A DNA stretch of 44,822 nucleotides from SAR86 cluster bacterium (GTDB taxonomy: Bacteria > Pseudomonadota > Gammaproteobacteria > Magnimaribacterales > Magnimaribacteraceae), in assembly GCA_022447025.1 (NCBI GenBank), contig JAKUUL010000006.1, positions 1-44,822 on the forward strand, written 5' to 3'. The notes under the pieces are model-generated. The model worked only from the letters and a program-made list of their open reading frames with translations, was not told where the DNA came from and searched no databases. Positions 35,692-44,435 of this stretch are shown piece after piece. Made by a program: the position numbers and the translations under genes. How positions within the stretch are numbered: the stretch's first letter is position 1; every line of letters starts with the position of its first letter.

Positions 35692-36303
35692 CTAATTATC
35701 GGGATTAAATACTAGAGTAAACTTTCTAAAATGGTTATCAAATAATTTTCTTCCCATATCTAAATTTTCGAATTTAGAGACTTTCTGAACTGCATTTAAA
35801 GCAGAGTTATCAAAAGCCTGGTTACCGCTGGATTTAGTTAGATTAACTTGAATAATTTCTCCAGTAGGAACGAGTGTTATAAGTATTTCCACTGTCATTC
35901 CCTTTTGCGCTGAACTTGGTTGTTTCCAATTCCTTATTACTTGATCTCTGATAAGATTTGAAAAAAAAGAGATTTCTTCAACAGAACTTTTTGTCTCATT
36001 ATTTATAATCTCTTTTAGCAATAAATCCTTTTCTACTTTTATATTTTCTAACTCAGCTCTTGTATCCGCTGTCTCTATAATTGGAGAAGCTATTACTGGT
36101 TCTTCATAAATCTGCTTTTTGACCATCTTATTATTAGTTATCTTTTTAAGGACTTGTGGTTTTTCAAATACAAGATAAGCAGGCATAGGCTCAATTTTAT
36201 TTAGCGAATAAAGATTATCAATTTGAAAGAAATTAGCAAAAGATAAAACTAACCCCATATGAAGAACAAAAGAAACTAGAAAACCAGAGAAATAGTTTTG
36301 CAC
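35692..36303 (-). CDS. tolA: Short TolA-like energy-transducing protein
   Basis: 203 residues, about half the length of E. coli TolA (421). One N-terminal membrane helix (FLVSFVLHMGLVLSFANFF) is followed by a short charged spacer (about residues 45-110) instead of the long helical domain II. The C-terminal TonB_C-type domain has FFSNLIRDQVIRNWKQPSS and LVPTGEIIQVNLTKSSG. TolA carries proton-motive force from TolQR to TolB-Pal. Position between tolR and tolB is the best support for the name; TonB-like is the alternative. Confidence 0.86.
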   Translation of the reverse strand: MQNYFSGFLVSFVLHMGLVLSFANFFQIDNLYSLNKIEPMPAYLVFEKPQVLKKITNNKMVKKQIYEEPVIASPIIETADTRAELENIKVEKDLLLKEIINNETKSSVEEISFFSNLIRDQVIRNWKQPSSAQKGMTVEILITLVPTGEIIQVNLTKSSGNQAFDNSALNAVQKVSKFENLDMGRKLFDNHFRKFTLVFNPDN

Positions 36304-36306
36304 AGT

Positions 36307-36732
36307 CTAAGAGGATGGCGGTTGAGTGATTAAACCTACATCTTCAGCACCTGAAGCTTGAAGAACTGACATTAACTCCATTACTTTCTGATATTTGACT
36401 CCCCCATCTCCTCTTACTACTACTTGCAAAGAAGGGTTTGCTTTAAGAATCTTCTCTACCTGTATAGAAATCTCGTCTAGACCAAGAGGAATATTCTTAG
36501 TAGCTTGGGTTTCAAGAAAAAATGTACCTTCAGATTTTATAGAAATAATTAATGGGTCATTTTTTTCTCTTGGAAGAGGTTCAGAAAGAGTCTCAGGGAG
36601 ATTTACTAGAACGCCTTGAACCATTAAAGGAGCTGCTATCATAAAAACCACTAGCAGCACTAACATTACATCAATATAGGGAACCACATTTATCTCTGAA
36701 AGTAGTGTCCTTCTTCGTCTTCTTGAAGTCAT
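36307..36732 (-). CDS. tolR: Tol-Pal proton channel subunit TolR
   Basis: 141 residues. The single helix contains the functional aspartate in NVVPYIDVMLVLLVVFM, preceded by the basic RRRRR-type N-terminus. The periplasmic domain ends in VMELMSVLQASGAEDVGLI. ExbD/TolR proteins form the proton channel with ExbB/TolQ. The ATG overlaps the tolQ stop (ATGA). Confidence 0.96.
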   Translation of the reverse strand: MTSRRRRRTLLSEINVVPYIDVMLVLLVVFMIAAPLMVQGVLVNLPETLSEPLPREKNDPLIISIKSEGTFFLETQATKNIPLGLDEISIQVEKILKANPSLQVVVRGDGGVKYQKVMELMSVLQASGAEDVGLITQPPSS

Positions 36733-37397
36733 TTCTTGTAAAGGTCTCTATGAAGAACAATAGAGAATTCATCCATGAAATCTTCGAAACTTGAGAGAAG
36801 GCTTTCAACAGAAGTCGTATATCGGTTGTATGCAATTAAAGCTGGTATGGCTGCAAATAAACCTATGGCTGTAGCTATCAAAGCTTCAGAGATGCCTGGT
36901 GCTACTGTAGACAATGTAGCTTGATTTGTTTCTGCCAAGCCCCGGAAAGAATTCATTATGCCCCAGACAGTTCCAAATAAACCTACATAAGGAGATGCTG
37001 AAGCTACTGTGGCTAAAAAGGGTAAGTGTTTTTCCAAGGTTGTCTGCTCCCTAGAAAGAGATATCCTCATAGCCCTTTCAGCGCCCTCTAAAACAGTTTC
37101 AGGTTCTAGGTCCTGGCTTTTAATATTTTTGTATTCTTGATAACCAGATCTAAAAATGCGCTCAGCTCCAATGGAAACATGGTTCTCATCTTCTCCTTGA
37201 TCAAAAACAGCTTCTAAACCTGCATCAGACCAGAACAAGTCTTCAAATCTAACCAGTTCCTCTTTAGATTTATTTAAAAATATCCATCTTTCAAAAATTA
37301 CCATCCAGGAGAATATAGAAGCTAATAAGAGCAAAAAGATAACCAGCTGAACTACTAAGCTAGCATTGATAAAAAGATCGATGACTGAATATGACAT
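36729..37397 (-). CDS. tolQ: Tol-Pal proton channel subunit TolQ
   Basis: 222 residues with three membrane segments, near residues 10-35, 130-152 and 165-190. The MotA/TolQ/ExbB domain shows LPFLATVASASPYVGLFGTV, WGIMNSFRGLAE and PGISEALIATAIGLFAAIP, the ion-channel region. It forms the pentameric core around TolR. It follows ybgC by five bases and overlaps tolR by four. Confidence 0.97.
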   Translation of the reverse strand: MSYSVIDLFINASLVVQLVIFLLLLASIFSWMVIFERWIFLNKSKEELVRFEDLFWSDAGLEAVFDQGEDENHVSIGAERIFRSGYQEYKNIKSQDLEPETVLEGAERAMRISLSREQTTLEKHLPFLATVASASPYVGLFGTVWGIMNSFRGLAETNQATLSTVAPGISEALIATAIGLFAAIPALIAYNRYTTSVESLLSSFEDFMDEFSIVLHRDLYKK

Positions 37398-37402
37398 AAT
37401 TT

Positions 37403-37801
37403 CTATAGCAATGATTTCATACCTTGATATAACTTACTAGGGAGAGCTTTGGGCTTAAAGTCTTTCAAAGCAAGACAGCCACATTTAATAACTCCTCCAC
37501 ACAATAAATTGCCTTCCTTGGTGAGAGCTTCTTGATTGAAGTCAAAACTGACCTTTCCGGCTTTAATTATTTGAGTATGAACTTCAATTTGCTGGTCTAG
37601 GCTGGCAGGTTTTTTAAATTCAACAGAAACTTCTCTAACAACAAAAATTGCACCTTTTTCCATTAGTTCTTTCTGCTTATAACCTATCTCTCTTAGAAAC
37701 TCTGTTCTAGCTCTCTCAAAAAATTTTAAATAGTTTGCGTAGTAGACCACTCCTTGCGCATCTGTATCTTCATAGTAAATCTTAATGGGTAATATATGCA
37801 T
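37403..37801 (-). CDS. ybgC: Acyl-CoA thioesterase YbgC (Tol-Pal associated)
   Basis: 132 residues, a single hot-dog fold. The family motif IYYEDTDAQGVVYYANYLKF carries the catalytic aspartate, followed by FFERARTEFLREIG. E. coli YbgC hydrolyses short or medium acyl-CoA and interacts with phospholipid enzymes. It is the first gene of the tol cluster, starting two bases after the PD-(D/E)XK nuclease gene. Confidence 0.95.
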   Translation of the reverse strand: MHILPIKIYYEDTDAQGVVYYANYLKFFERARTEFLREIGYKQKELMEKGAIFVVREVSVEFKKPASLDQQIEVHTQIIKAGKVSFDFNQEALTKEGNLLCGGVIKCGCLALKDFKPKALPSKLYQGMKSLL

Positions 37802-37803
37802 CT

Positions 37804-38214
37804 TTATAAATCATGGTTTTCTATATCTTCCTTATAAAGATTCTTTAGAAGAAAGATAAAATCTTCCCAAAGTAAATCTGCGGTATACGGAGCATTAATA
37901 TTTAATTCAGAATTAATTGCCCCAAGGGGAACTCTCACCTTTATAGGCCTCCTATCAAACTTATATACCAGAGCCGGGATGCCTTGTTCACTGGTAGCAT
38001 CAAGCACTTGCTGCCACCACGCTTCCAGAGGCTCTGCACCCGAACCATACCTTTTACACTCTATGTACCATCTTCCTAACATTAAATCTGGGAGGTGTTT
38101 CTCTCTAGTCTGTTCTAAAATCCTTCTGATATTATTTTTTAGACCAAGGTCCTCGGTCAATAGGTTCCCTATTTCTCTTTCAAATGAAGCGCCTTTATTT
38201 CTTGAATTTGTCAT
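37804..38214 (-). CDS. PD-(D/E)XK nuclease, Hjc/phage-resolvase-like
   Basis: 136 residues. The opening NKGASFEREIGNLL has the KGxxxERE pattern of Holliday junction resolvase Hjc and phage PD-(D/E)XK nucleases. The likely metal site is Glu12, Asp43 (LPDLMLGRWYIECKRYG), Glu52 and Lys54. A Trp-rich stretch (EAWWQQV) follows, as in phage-type members. It lies in the place that holds ruvC-ruvA-ruvB in many gammaproteobacteria, two bases from ybgC and two from yebC. A structural substitute for RuvC is therefore possible. Restriction-type or other DNA nuclease roles are alternatives. Function is inferred only. Confidence 0.75.
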   Translation of the reverse strand: MTNSRNKGASFEREIGNLLTEDLGLKNNIRRILEQTREKHLPDLMLGRWYIECKRYGSGAEPLEAWWQQVLDATSEQGIPALVYKFDRRPIKVRVPLGAINSELNINAPYTADLLWEDFIFLLKNLYKEDIENHDL

Positions 38215-38216
38215 TT

Positions 38217-38963
38217 CTAATTTAGATGTTCAATAATCTCTTCAGGAAAATCAGCGTTGGAATGAACATTTTGAGTGTCGTCAAGATCTTCTAGAGCTTC
38301 TAAAAGTTTATAAATTTTTAACGAAGTTTCTAGATCAGTTGAAACACTTGTCTCTGGTATTAAACTAATTTCTGATTCTATTATCTCAATTTCTCCTTCT
38401 ATCAGTGCTTTTTTAACTGCTTCAAAGTCTTCAGGCAAGGTAGAGATAGTCATCGAATTATCTAAATTTTCTTCTATATCTTCAGCTCCAGCTTCTATTG
38501 TAATTTCCATCACTTGTTCAAAATCTGAATTATTACTTATCTGTATTAATCCTTTTTTAATAAATAGATAGGAAACTGAGCCATCAGTGCCTAAGTTTCC
38601 ACCAGCTTTAGTAAAAGCGTGTCTAACCTCAGCTACAGTTCTATTATTATTATCTGTCATTGATTCAACAATAACTGCAACACCACCAGGACCATATCCT
38701 TCATAAGTAGTTTCTTCTAAATCCTCCCCATCAGCTGAACCAGATCCCCTTTTAATAGCTCTTTCAATGGTATCCTTTGGCATATTGGCAGTTAAAGCTT
38801 TATCAAGGGCTGTTCTTAATCTGGGGTTATCTTCTGGAGTAGGCCCTCCTAGCTTCGAAGCAACAGTCAATTCTCTTATTAAGCGCGAAAATATTTTTCC
38901 TCTTTTAGCATCTTGTCTGCCTTTTCGATGCTTTATATTTGCCCATTTTGAATGCCCAGCCAT
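38217..38963 (-). CDS. yebC: YebC/PmpR family transcriptional/translational regulator
   Basis: 248 residues. The N-terminal domain AGHSKWANIKHRKGRQDAKR, with LIRELTVASKLGG and MPKDTIERAIKRG, is the YebC signature. GPGGVAVIVESMTDNNNRTV follows. Long annotated as a DNA-binding regulator, the family has recently been linked to translation of proline-rich sequences. It lies two bases after aspS and directly before the nuclease gene. Confidence 0.96.
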   Translation of the reverse strand: MAGHSKWANIKHRKGRQDAKRGKIFSRLIRELTVASKLGGPTPEDNPRLRTALDKALTANMPKDTIERAIKRGSGSADGEDLEETTYEGYGPGGVAVIVESMTDNNNRTVAEVRHAFTKAGGNLGTDGSVSYLFIKKGLIQISNNSDFEQVMEITIEAGAEDIEENLDNSMTISTLPEDFEAVKKALIEGEIEIIESEISLIPETSVSTDLETSLKIYKLLEALEDLDDTQNVHSNADFPEEIIEHLN

Positions 38964-38965
38964 AA

Positions 38966-40738
38966 CTAGTCATCCTCATCAACAACAATCTTTAATTCTT
39001 CTAGTTGTTCTAAAGAAGCTTGACCTGGTGCGTCAGTCAATAAACATGAAGCTGTTTGGGTTTTTGGGAAAGCTATTACATCTCTTATAGATTCAGAGGA
39101 GGTCAAAAGCATAATTAAACGGTCATAACCTATAGCCAATCCAGCATGAGGAGGACATCCGTGTTGTAAGGCAGATAGTAAAAATCCAAACTTTTCTTCA
39201 CTCTCTTTTTTGTCTATTCCCAATACTTGTAACACCGAGGACAGCATTTCATGATCATGAATACGAACCGACCCACCTCCTAGCTCTAGGCCATTAAGAA
39301 CAACATCGTATGCATTAGATAAACAGTTAAGAGGATCAGTTTTAAGTTCCTCTTCTGTACATTTAGGAGATGTAAAAGGATGATGAAGAGGTGTAATTTC
39401 TCCACTTGCATTAAGTTCGAACATAGGAAAATCTGTTATCCAGCAAGGAGCCCAATCTTTATTTAATAAATTTAAGTCTTTTCCTAACTCAACCCTCAAT
39501 GCAGCTAAAGAGTCATTAACTATTTTTTTAGGACCAGCTCCAAAAAAAATAATATCTCCTTTCGTTGCTCCTACCTGTTTTAGTAATACTTTTACAATAT
39601 CATCTTCTAAAAATTTGATAATAGGTGATTGCAAACCCTCTTTGCCTTTCTTAGGATCTTCTACTCTTATGTAAGCTAACCCTTTAGCACCAAAGTTTGA
39701 TACAAAATCTGTGTAGTCATCTATCTGTTTCCTTGTTAATTCTTCCCCTCCAGGAACTCTCATACATGCAATTCTTGCATCTTGAGAATTTGCTGGTTCC
39801 TTAAAGACTTTAAATTCTGTATTTATAAATAATTCTGAAACATCTTCTAAAATAAGTGGGTTCCTTAAATCTGGTTTATCGGTACCAAATTTTGCTATTG
39901 CTTCCGCGTATGTCATCTCAGGAAACTTACCTAACTTAACTCCTAAAATCTGTGAGAAAACCTCCTTCAATAATTCAGTAACTAAATCTTTAATGTTTTG
40001 TGAAGTAACAAATGAACACTCCAGGTCTATTTGAGTAAATTCAGGTTGTCTGTCTGCACGGAGATCTTCATCTCTAAAGCATCTAGCAAATTGATAATAT
40101 CTTTGGAAACCTGAAGCCATTAATGTCTGTTTAAATAGTTGAGGAGACTGAGGAAGCGCAAAGAATGAACCTGGATAAGTTCTGCTAGGTACTAAATAAT
40201 CTCTTGCTCCTTCTGGAGTTGCTTTTGTAAGCAATGGAGTTTCAATTTCAATAAATTCATTGGCTTCAAGATAATCTCTAACGCATTTAGAAGTTTTTGA
40301 TCTTAATCTAAGATTCTTCTGCATTTCTTCTCTTCTCAAATCTAAGAATCTATACCTAAGTCTCGTCTCTTCCCCTACTGAAGCGTATTCATCTAGTTGG
40401 AAAGGTGTAGGTAACGAAGAATTTAAAATTTCTAATGAAGAACCTACTACCTCTATTTCTCCTGTATCCATCTCAGGATTGACTGTACCATCAGGTCTTT
40501 CTCTCACTTTTCCTTCTACAGAAATTACATACTCATTCCTACAAGACTCTGCTAGAGCAAAACTATCCTCGTCATCTGGGTTATAAACTACTTGCACTAC
40601 ACCAGATTCATCTCTCAAATCGAAGAAAATAACTCCTCCATGATCTCTCCTTCTATGAATCCAACCGCAAAGCTTAATAACAGAACCAACTTCTTTTTTG
40701 GTTAAAGATCCACAGCTAATATTTTCTAAATTTTTCAT
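38966..40738 (-). CDS. aspS: Aspartyl-tRNA synthetase
   Basis: 590 residues, bacterial-type AspRS. The N-terminal OB fold anticodon domain ([20 protein letters not shown]) is followed by the class II core with [20 protein letters not shown] (motif 2) and [15 protein letters not shown] (motif 3). The GAD insertion domain lies between. It charges tRNA-Asp. It follows the FmdB-like gene by 10 bases and precedes yebC, a common gammaproteobacterial order. Confidence 0.97.
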   Translation of the reverse strand: MKNLENISCGSLTKKEVGSVIKLCGWIHRRRDHGGVIFFDLRDESGVVQVVYNPDDEDSFALAESCRNEYVISVEGKVRERPDGTVNPEMDTGEIEVVGSSLEILNSSLPTPFQLDEYASVGEETRLRYRFLDLRREEMQKNLRLRSKTSKCVRDYLEANEFIEIETPLLTKATPEGARDYLVPSRTYPGSFFALPQSPQLFKQTLMASGFQRYYQFARCFRDEDLRADRQPEFTQIDLECSFVTSQNIKDLVTELLKEVFSQILGVKLGKFPEMTYAEAIAKFGTDKPDLRNPLILEDVSELFINTEFKVFKEPANSQDARIACMRVPGGEELTRKQIDDYTDFVSNFGAKGLAYIRVEDPKKGKEGLQSPIIKFLEDDIVKVLLKQVGATKGDIIFFGAGPKKIVNDSLAALRVELGKDLNLLNKDWAPCWITDFPMFELNASGEITPLHHPFTSPKCTEEELKTDPLNCLSNAYDVVLNGLELGGGSVRIHDHEMLSSVLQVLGIDKKESEEKFGFLLSALQHGCPPHAGLAIGYDRLIMLLTSSESIRDVIAFPKTQTASCLLTDAPGQASLEQLEELKIVVDEDD

Positions 40739-40748
40739 AGTTTAAATT

Positions 40749-41045
40749 TTAAGAGTTTTCTGATTTGACCTCTTTCTTTTTATTCTGTTCCTTCTTTTTT
40801 GGGCTTTCATCCTTAGTTTTGTCTTTGTTAGCTGGCTTATCATCATCATTTTTAGCTAAGTTCTTCTTTTTTCCTGTCTTAAAATCAGTTTCATACCAAC
40901 CTGTCCCTTTTAATCTAAAAGAAGGGGCAGTCGGTACCTGTTTAAGTTTAGGATTTTTTACCTTAAAAGAATCAAGTTCAGATATCTTCATCTGAATCTC
41001 AATCAACTTTCTTTTACCTTTTTCTTTAAAAACGTAAGTGGGCAT
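40749..41045 (-). CDS. FmdB-like protein lacking the zinc ribbon cysteines
   Basis: 98 residues. The start MPTYVF and the segment APSFRLKGTGWYETDFKTGKKK match the FmdB family, whose members usually begin MPIYEYxC and bind zinc through CxxC...CPxC. Here there is no cysteine at all: the ribbon region reads KEKGKRKLIEIQM and PKLKQVPT. The C-terminal 35 residues are a lysine-rich low-complexity tail. It lies just upstream of aspS, where FmdB-like genes are common. It may be a degenerate or repurposed member; function is unknown. Confidence 0.72.
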   Translation of the reverse strand: MPTYVFKEKGKRKLIEIQMKISELDSFKVKNPKLKQVPTAPSFRLKGTGWYETDFKTGKKKNLAKNDDDKPANKDKTKDESPKKKEQNKKKEVKSENS

Positions 41046-41140
41046 ATTAATTGTTGAGGATTATACCAACTTAAGCTTATTTACTTATTATCTCGTTTAC
41101 TGTTTTACTAAATGTTAATATTAAATAAAGAAAATTAACG

Positions 41141-42412
41141 ATGAAAACTAGTAATTTACTCTTAGCTACTCAAAGAGAAAACCCTTCTGATGCTGAAACT
41201 ATAAGTCATCAATTGATGATAAAAGCTGGGCTAATAAGGAAAGTAGCCTCAGGTGTATATAACTGGTTACCTCTTGGTATAAAGGTTCTAAGAAACGTAG
41301 AAAATATAGTTAGACAGGAAATGAACGATTCAGGGGCTCAAGAAGTTTTGATGCCAATGGTCCAGCCAAGTGAACTATGGAAAGAAACAGGAAGATGGCA
41401 ACAATATGGCAAAGAATTACTAATTTTTGAGGATAGACATGATAGAGAGTTTTGTTTAGGTCCTACTCATGAAGAAGTAATTACTGACTTGTGTAGGAAT
41501 GAAATTAGAAGTCATCGACAACTGCCAATTACCTTTTATCAAATACAAACTAAATTTAGAGATGAGATTAGACCTAGATTCGGAGTAATGAGGTCTAGAG
41601 AATTCATAATGAAAGATGCGTACTCTTTTGATCTTTCTGAGGATGAGATGAATGATAGCTATCAATCTATGAGAGAAGCCTATATAAAGATTTTTGATTC
41701 ACTTGGTTTAGATTACAGGATAGTAAAAGCTGATAGTGGAGCCATAGGAGGATCCGATTCAGAAGAATTTCATGTGTTAGCGAACTCAGGTGAAGACCTA
41801 TTAGCATTTAGTGATAAGAGTAATTATGCAATAAATGCTGAATTATTAATTGAATCTATGTCTGACCAAAATCCAGAAAGCTTAGAGGGACAAGACAGTC
41901 CGGATGGGAAAGGTAAATTACGATTAAAAAGAGGCATTGAGGTAGGTCATATCTTTAAATTAGGAAAGAAATACTCTGAAAGCATGAAACTTACTATACA
42001 AACAGAAAAAGGCAATATTCATCCTGAAATGGGATGTTATGGAATAGGCATATCAAGAATAGTTGCTGCTGCTATTGAGCAAAACCATGATGAAAAAGGA
42101 ATCATCTGGCCTAAGGAGATTAGCCCTTACGGAACTGCTTTAATTGAGATTAATCCTAAAAGTGATACTAAGCTAAAAACCCAATGCAGTGAAATATACA
42201 ACTCACTTAAAGAAAACGGTCATGAAGTTCTTTGGGATGATAGAGACCAAAGTGCTGGTGTGAAATTTTCAGACATGGAGTTAATAGGCATTCCTCAAAT
42301 GATTATCATTGGGGAAAAGTCTTTCAAAGAAGGCAAGGTTGAAATCAAAATAAGAGGTGAAGATAAAATAACCTTACTCAACCTAGACGAAGTTATAAAT
42401 AAGACTCTTTAA
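41141..42412 (+). CDS. proS: Prolyl-tRNA synthetase without the INS editing domain
   Basis: 423 residues, about 150 fewer than the gammaproteobacterial norm near 570. The class II core is complete: LMIKAGLIRKVASGVYNWLP, the motif 2 region IQTKFRDEIRPRFGVMRSRE, and GCYGIGISRIVAAAIEQN (motif 3). The anticodon-binding domain follows (DDRDQSAGVKFSDMELIGIP). The INS domain, which deacylates Ala-tRNA-Pro and normally lies between FSDKSNYAIN and SPDGKGKL, is replaced by a short linker at about residues 238-250. Proofreading would need a trans-acting protein. The 95-base gap upstream holds no convincing promoter. Confidence 0.94.
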   Translation: MKTSNLLLATQRENPSDAETISHQLMIKAGLIRKVASGVYNWLPLGIKVLRNVENIVRQEMNDSGAQEVLMPMVQPSELWKETGRWQQYGKELLIFEDRHDREFCLGPTHEEVITDLCRNEIRSHRQLPITFYQIQTKFRDEIRPRFGVMRSREFIMKDAYSFDLSEDEMNDSYQSMREAYIKIFDSLGLDYRIVKADSGAIGGSDSEEFHVLANSGEDLLAFSDKSNYAINAELLIESMSDQNPESLEGQDSPDGKGKLRLKRGIEVGHIFKLGKKYSESMKLTIQTEKGNIHPEMGCYGIGISRIVAAAIEQNHDEKGIIWPKEISPYGTALIEINPKSDTKLKTQCSEIYNSLKENGHEVLWDDRDQSAGVKFSDMELIGIPQMIIIGEKSFKEGKVEIKIRGEDKITLLNLDEVINKTL

Positions 42413-42428
42413 CTAAATTTAAAAATAA

Positions 42429-43448
42429 TTACTCTTTGTCAGTTAGAGTTTCTAGTATCTGTTTTTCTATTTTTTCAGCTATCTTAGGGTTCTCTTCCAG
42501 AAATAGAACTGCGTTAGCCTTACCTTGTCCTATCTTCTCACCCTCTAGGCTATACCATGCTCCTGATTTCTCTACGATACCCAAATCAGACCCTCTGTCT
42601 AAAAGCTCTCCAAGTCTATTTATCCCTTTATTGTAAATAATCTGAAACTCAGCCTGTTTAAAAGGAGGAGAAACTTTATTTTTTACAACCTTAACTCTAG
42701 TTTCATTACCTACAGCCTCATCTCCTTCTTTAACTGTACCTATCCTTCTAATATCCAATCTAACTGAGGAATAAAATTTAAGAGCATTGCCTCCAGAAGT
42801 AGTCTCGGGACTTCCAAACATTACTCCTATTTTATGTCTAATCTGATTAATAAAAATGACTAAAGTATTAGATCTTTTAACATTACCTGTAATCTTTCTT
42901 AACGCTTGCGACATTAACCTAGCTTGAAGGCCAACATGGGTATCTCCCATTTCTCCTTCAATCTCAGCCTTTGGTACTAATGCGGCTACGGAGTCAATTA
43001 CCAAAATATCTATTCCACCGGAATGGACCATTATGTCAGCCACTTCTAAAGCTTGCTCTCCTGTGTCAGGCTGAGAGATAAGTAATTCTTCAACATTCAC
43101 TCCTAGTTTCTCAGCATATATAGGATCCAAGGCATGTTCTGCGTCAATGAAGGCCGCTGTACCACCAAGCTTTTGACATTGAGCAATAACCTCTAAGGTT
43201 AAAGTTGTTTTTCCAGAAGATTCAGGACCATATATTTCCACAACCCTTCCCCTTGGTAAGCCACCGATTCCCAGCGCTAAGTCTAGTCCAAGTGATCCGG
43301 TTGGTATGGCTGGTATTTTCTCTAGTTTCTTATCCCCCATACGCATAACAGTTCCCGCTCCAAATTGTCGTTCAATTTGTCCGAGTGCTGCGTCTAGCTG
43401 CTTGTTTTTATCTGCTTCTTTGATATTCGTTACCTTCTTTTGCGCCAT
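42429..43448 (-). CDS. recA: DNA recombination protein RecA
   Basis: 339 residues. The Walker A motif is GPESSGKTT, followed by the [10 protein letters not shown] segment and Walker [10 protein letters not shown]. Loop L1 appears as [20 protein letters not shown] and loop L2 as [16 protein letters not shown]. It drives homologous recombination and LexA autocleavage. GGAGG lies just before the ATG. A perfect SOS box precedes the promoter. recX is not downstream; the gene ends 16 bases from the convergent proS stop. Confidence 0.98.
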   Translation of the reverse strand: MAQKKVTNIKEADKNKQLDAALGQIERQFGAGTVMRMGDKKLEKIPAIPTGSLGLDLALGIGGLPRGRVVEIYGPESSGKTTLTLEVIAQCQKLGGTAAFIDAEHALDPIYAEKLGVNVEELLISQPDTGEQALEVADIMVHSGGIDILVIDSVAALVPKAEIEGEMGDTHVGLQARLMSQALRKITGNVKRSNTLVIFINQIRHKIGVMFGSPETTSGGNALKFYSSVRLDIRRIGTVKEGDEAVGNETRVKVVKNKVSPPFKQAEFQIIYNKGINRLGELLDRGSDLGIVEKSGAWYSLEGEKIGQGKANAVLFLEENPKIAEKIEKQILETLTDKE

Positions 43449-43476
43449 GTCTACCTCCTTCAGGGTTTACGTGGCG

Positions 43477-43482
43477 ATTATA
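43477..43482 (-). promoter_or_regulatory. recA -10 box
   Basis: A perfect TATAAT on the minus strand lies 29 bases before the recA ATG and five bases downstream of the SOS box. At 17-base spacing the -35 is CTGTTT, formed by the SOS box itself, a weak match. The layout resembles that of E. coli recA, where operator and -35 overlap. Confidence 0.65.
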
Positions 43483-43487
43483 CATAA

Positions 43488-43507
43488 TACTGTATAAATA
43501 AACAGTA
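43488..43507. promoter_or_regulatory. LexA (SOS) box of recA
   Basis: TACTGT, eight AT bases (ATAAATAA) and ACAGTA form a 20-base LexA site with perfect half-sites, matching CTGT-N8-ACAG. On the minus strand it overlaps the region upstream of TATAAT (43482-43477), the probable -10 of recA. The box covers the -35 zone, so LexA would block recA transcription until DNA damage. The pncC gene ends just beyond it (stop at 43512). Confidence 0.88.
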
Positions 43508-43511
43508 CTAT

Positions 43512-44006
43512 TCAATTCTTTTTTACAAGCTCAATTGTACCCATTAAAGCTCTTTCAACCGAGGAATATCTGATCTCATTCCTTTCCCCAGCGAAATACT
43601 CTGTGGAGGTTATTACATCTTGGCCCTCCATCTTCCAAGCAAAACATACTGTTCCAACTGGTTTTGTATCTGTTCCTCCTGCAGGACCAGCAATTCCACT
43701 TATTGCAACTCCAACATTAGCACCTGATTTGTGTAAAGCACCGGAGACCATTTGTTCCACAATTTCTTCACTCACAGCACCAAAATTATCTAAGTCTTCT
43801 GAAGAAACTCCCAAAATTTGAGTTTTGGCTTCATAGGAATATGTCACAAAAGAAGATCCAAACCACTCAGAGCTCCCGGGGATAGAAGTTAGTGCATGCC
43901 CTACCCAACCACCTGTACAAGACTCTGCACAGGTAAAAGAATAATCTTTTAATTTAAGTAGTTCTCCTAGTTCTGAACTTATTGTTTCTAACTTTTCTTG
44001 ATTCAA
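43512..44006 (-). CDS. pncC: Nicotinamide-nucleotide amidase PncC (CinA C-terminal type)
   Basis: 164 residues from TTG at 44006, preceded by GAGGGA six bases before. A further TTG 30 bases upstream is possible but lacks such a site, and the family length near 165 favours the shorter form. Motifs are [34 protein letters not shown] and [19 protein letters not shown]. It hydrolyses NMN to nicotinate mononucleotide in NAD recycling. It lies upstream of recA, a common pairing, and is divergent from fdxA. Confidence 0.93.
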   Translation of the reverse strand: MNQEKLETISSELGELLKLKDYSFTCAESCTGGWVGHALTSIPGSSEWFGSSFVTYSYEAKTQILGVSSEDLDNFGAVSEEIVEQMVSGALHKSGANVGVAISGIAGPAGGTDTKPVGTVCFAWKMEGQDVITSTEYFAGERNEIRYSSVERALMGTIELVKKN

Positions 44007-44111
44007 AATAGGTCCCTCTATACGGATAAAACGCAATTAGACCAGAATTCAGATTATTGTCCAGATAGTAGTTCGTTACATAAGTTGATAGAATCCGCCT
44101 TCCATAATGCC

Positions 44112-44435
44112 ATGGCTTTTATAGTTGTAGAATCCTGTATCAAATGCAAACTCACTGACTGCGTTGAAGTCTGTCCTGTTGACTGTTTTTATGAAGGGCC
44201 AAACATGCTAGTCATAAACCCTGATGAATGCATTGATTGCGCTTTATGTGAACCAGAATGTCCAGTAGATGCTATCTACTCAGAGGATGAAGTCCCAGAA
44301 GATCAAATCCCATTTATTGAGTTAAATGCGGAACTTTGTATGGAATGGCCAAATATTACTGAAGAAAAAGATCCTCCTGAAGATGCTGATGATTGGAGAG
44401 AAGTAAAAAATAAAATCAAGTATCTTGAAAAGTAG
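44112..44435 (+). CDS. fdxA: Seven-iron ferredoxin FdxA
   Basis: 107 residues from the ATG at 44112, exactly the family length. A longer in-frame reading upstream would add 38 residues with no family match. The cluster ligands are in [19 protein letters not shown] ([3Fe-4S]/[4Fe-4S]) and [17 protein letters not shown]. FdxA is a 7Fe ferredoxin found near mutS or recA in many gammaproteobacteria. It could serve as an electron partner for low-potential enzymes such as KorAB, but nothing here links them. The gap 44007-44111 holds no convincing promoter. The tail overlaps the convergent DUF368 gene by 20 bases. Confidence 0.94.
   Translation: MAFIVVESCIKCKLTDCVEVCPVDCFYEGPNMLVINPDECIDCALCEPECPVDAIYSEDEVPEDQIPFIELNAELCMEWPNITEEKDPPEDADDWREVKNKIKYLEK

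Noticed and set aside
37804-38214. RuvC
   Set aside because: The protein is shorter than RuvC and shows a PD...ExK core with KGxxxERE start instead of the RNase H-like acidic motifs of RuvC.
43998-44111. Longer N-terminus of FdxA
   Set aside because: The 38 extra residues have no resemblance to ferredoxins, and the family starts exactly at the ATG at 44112.
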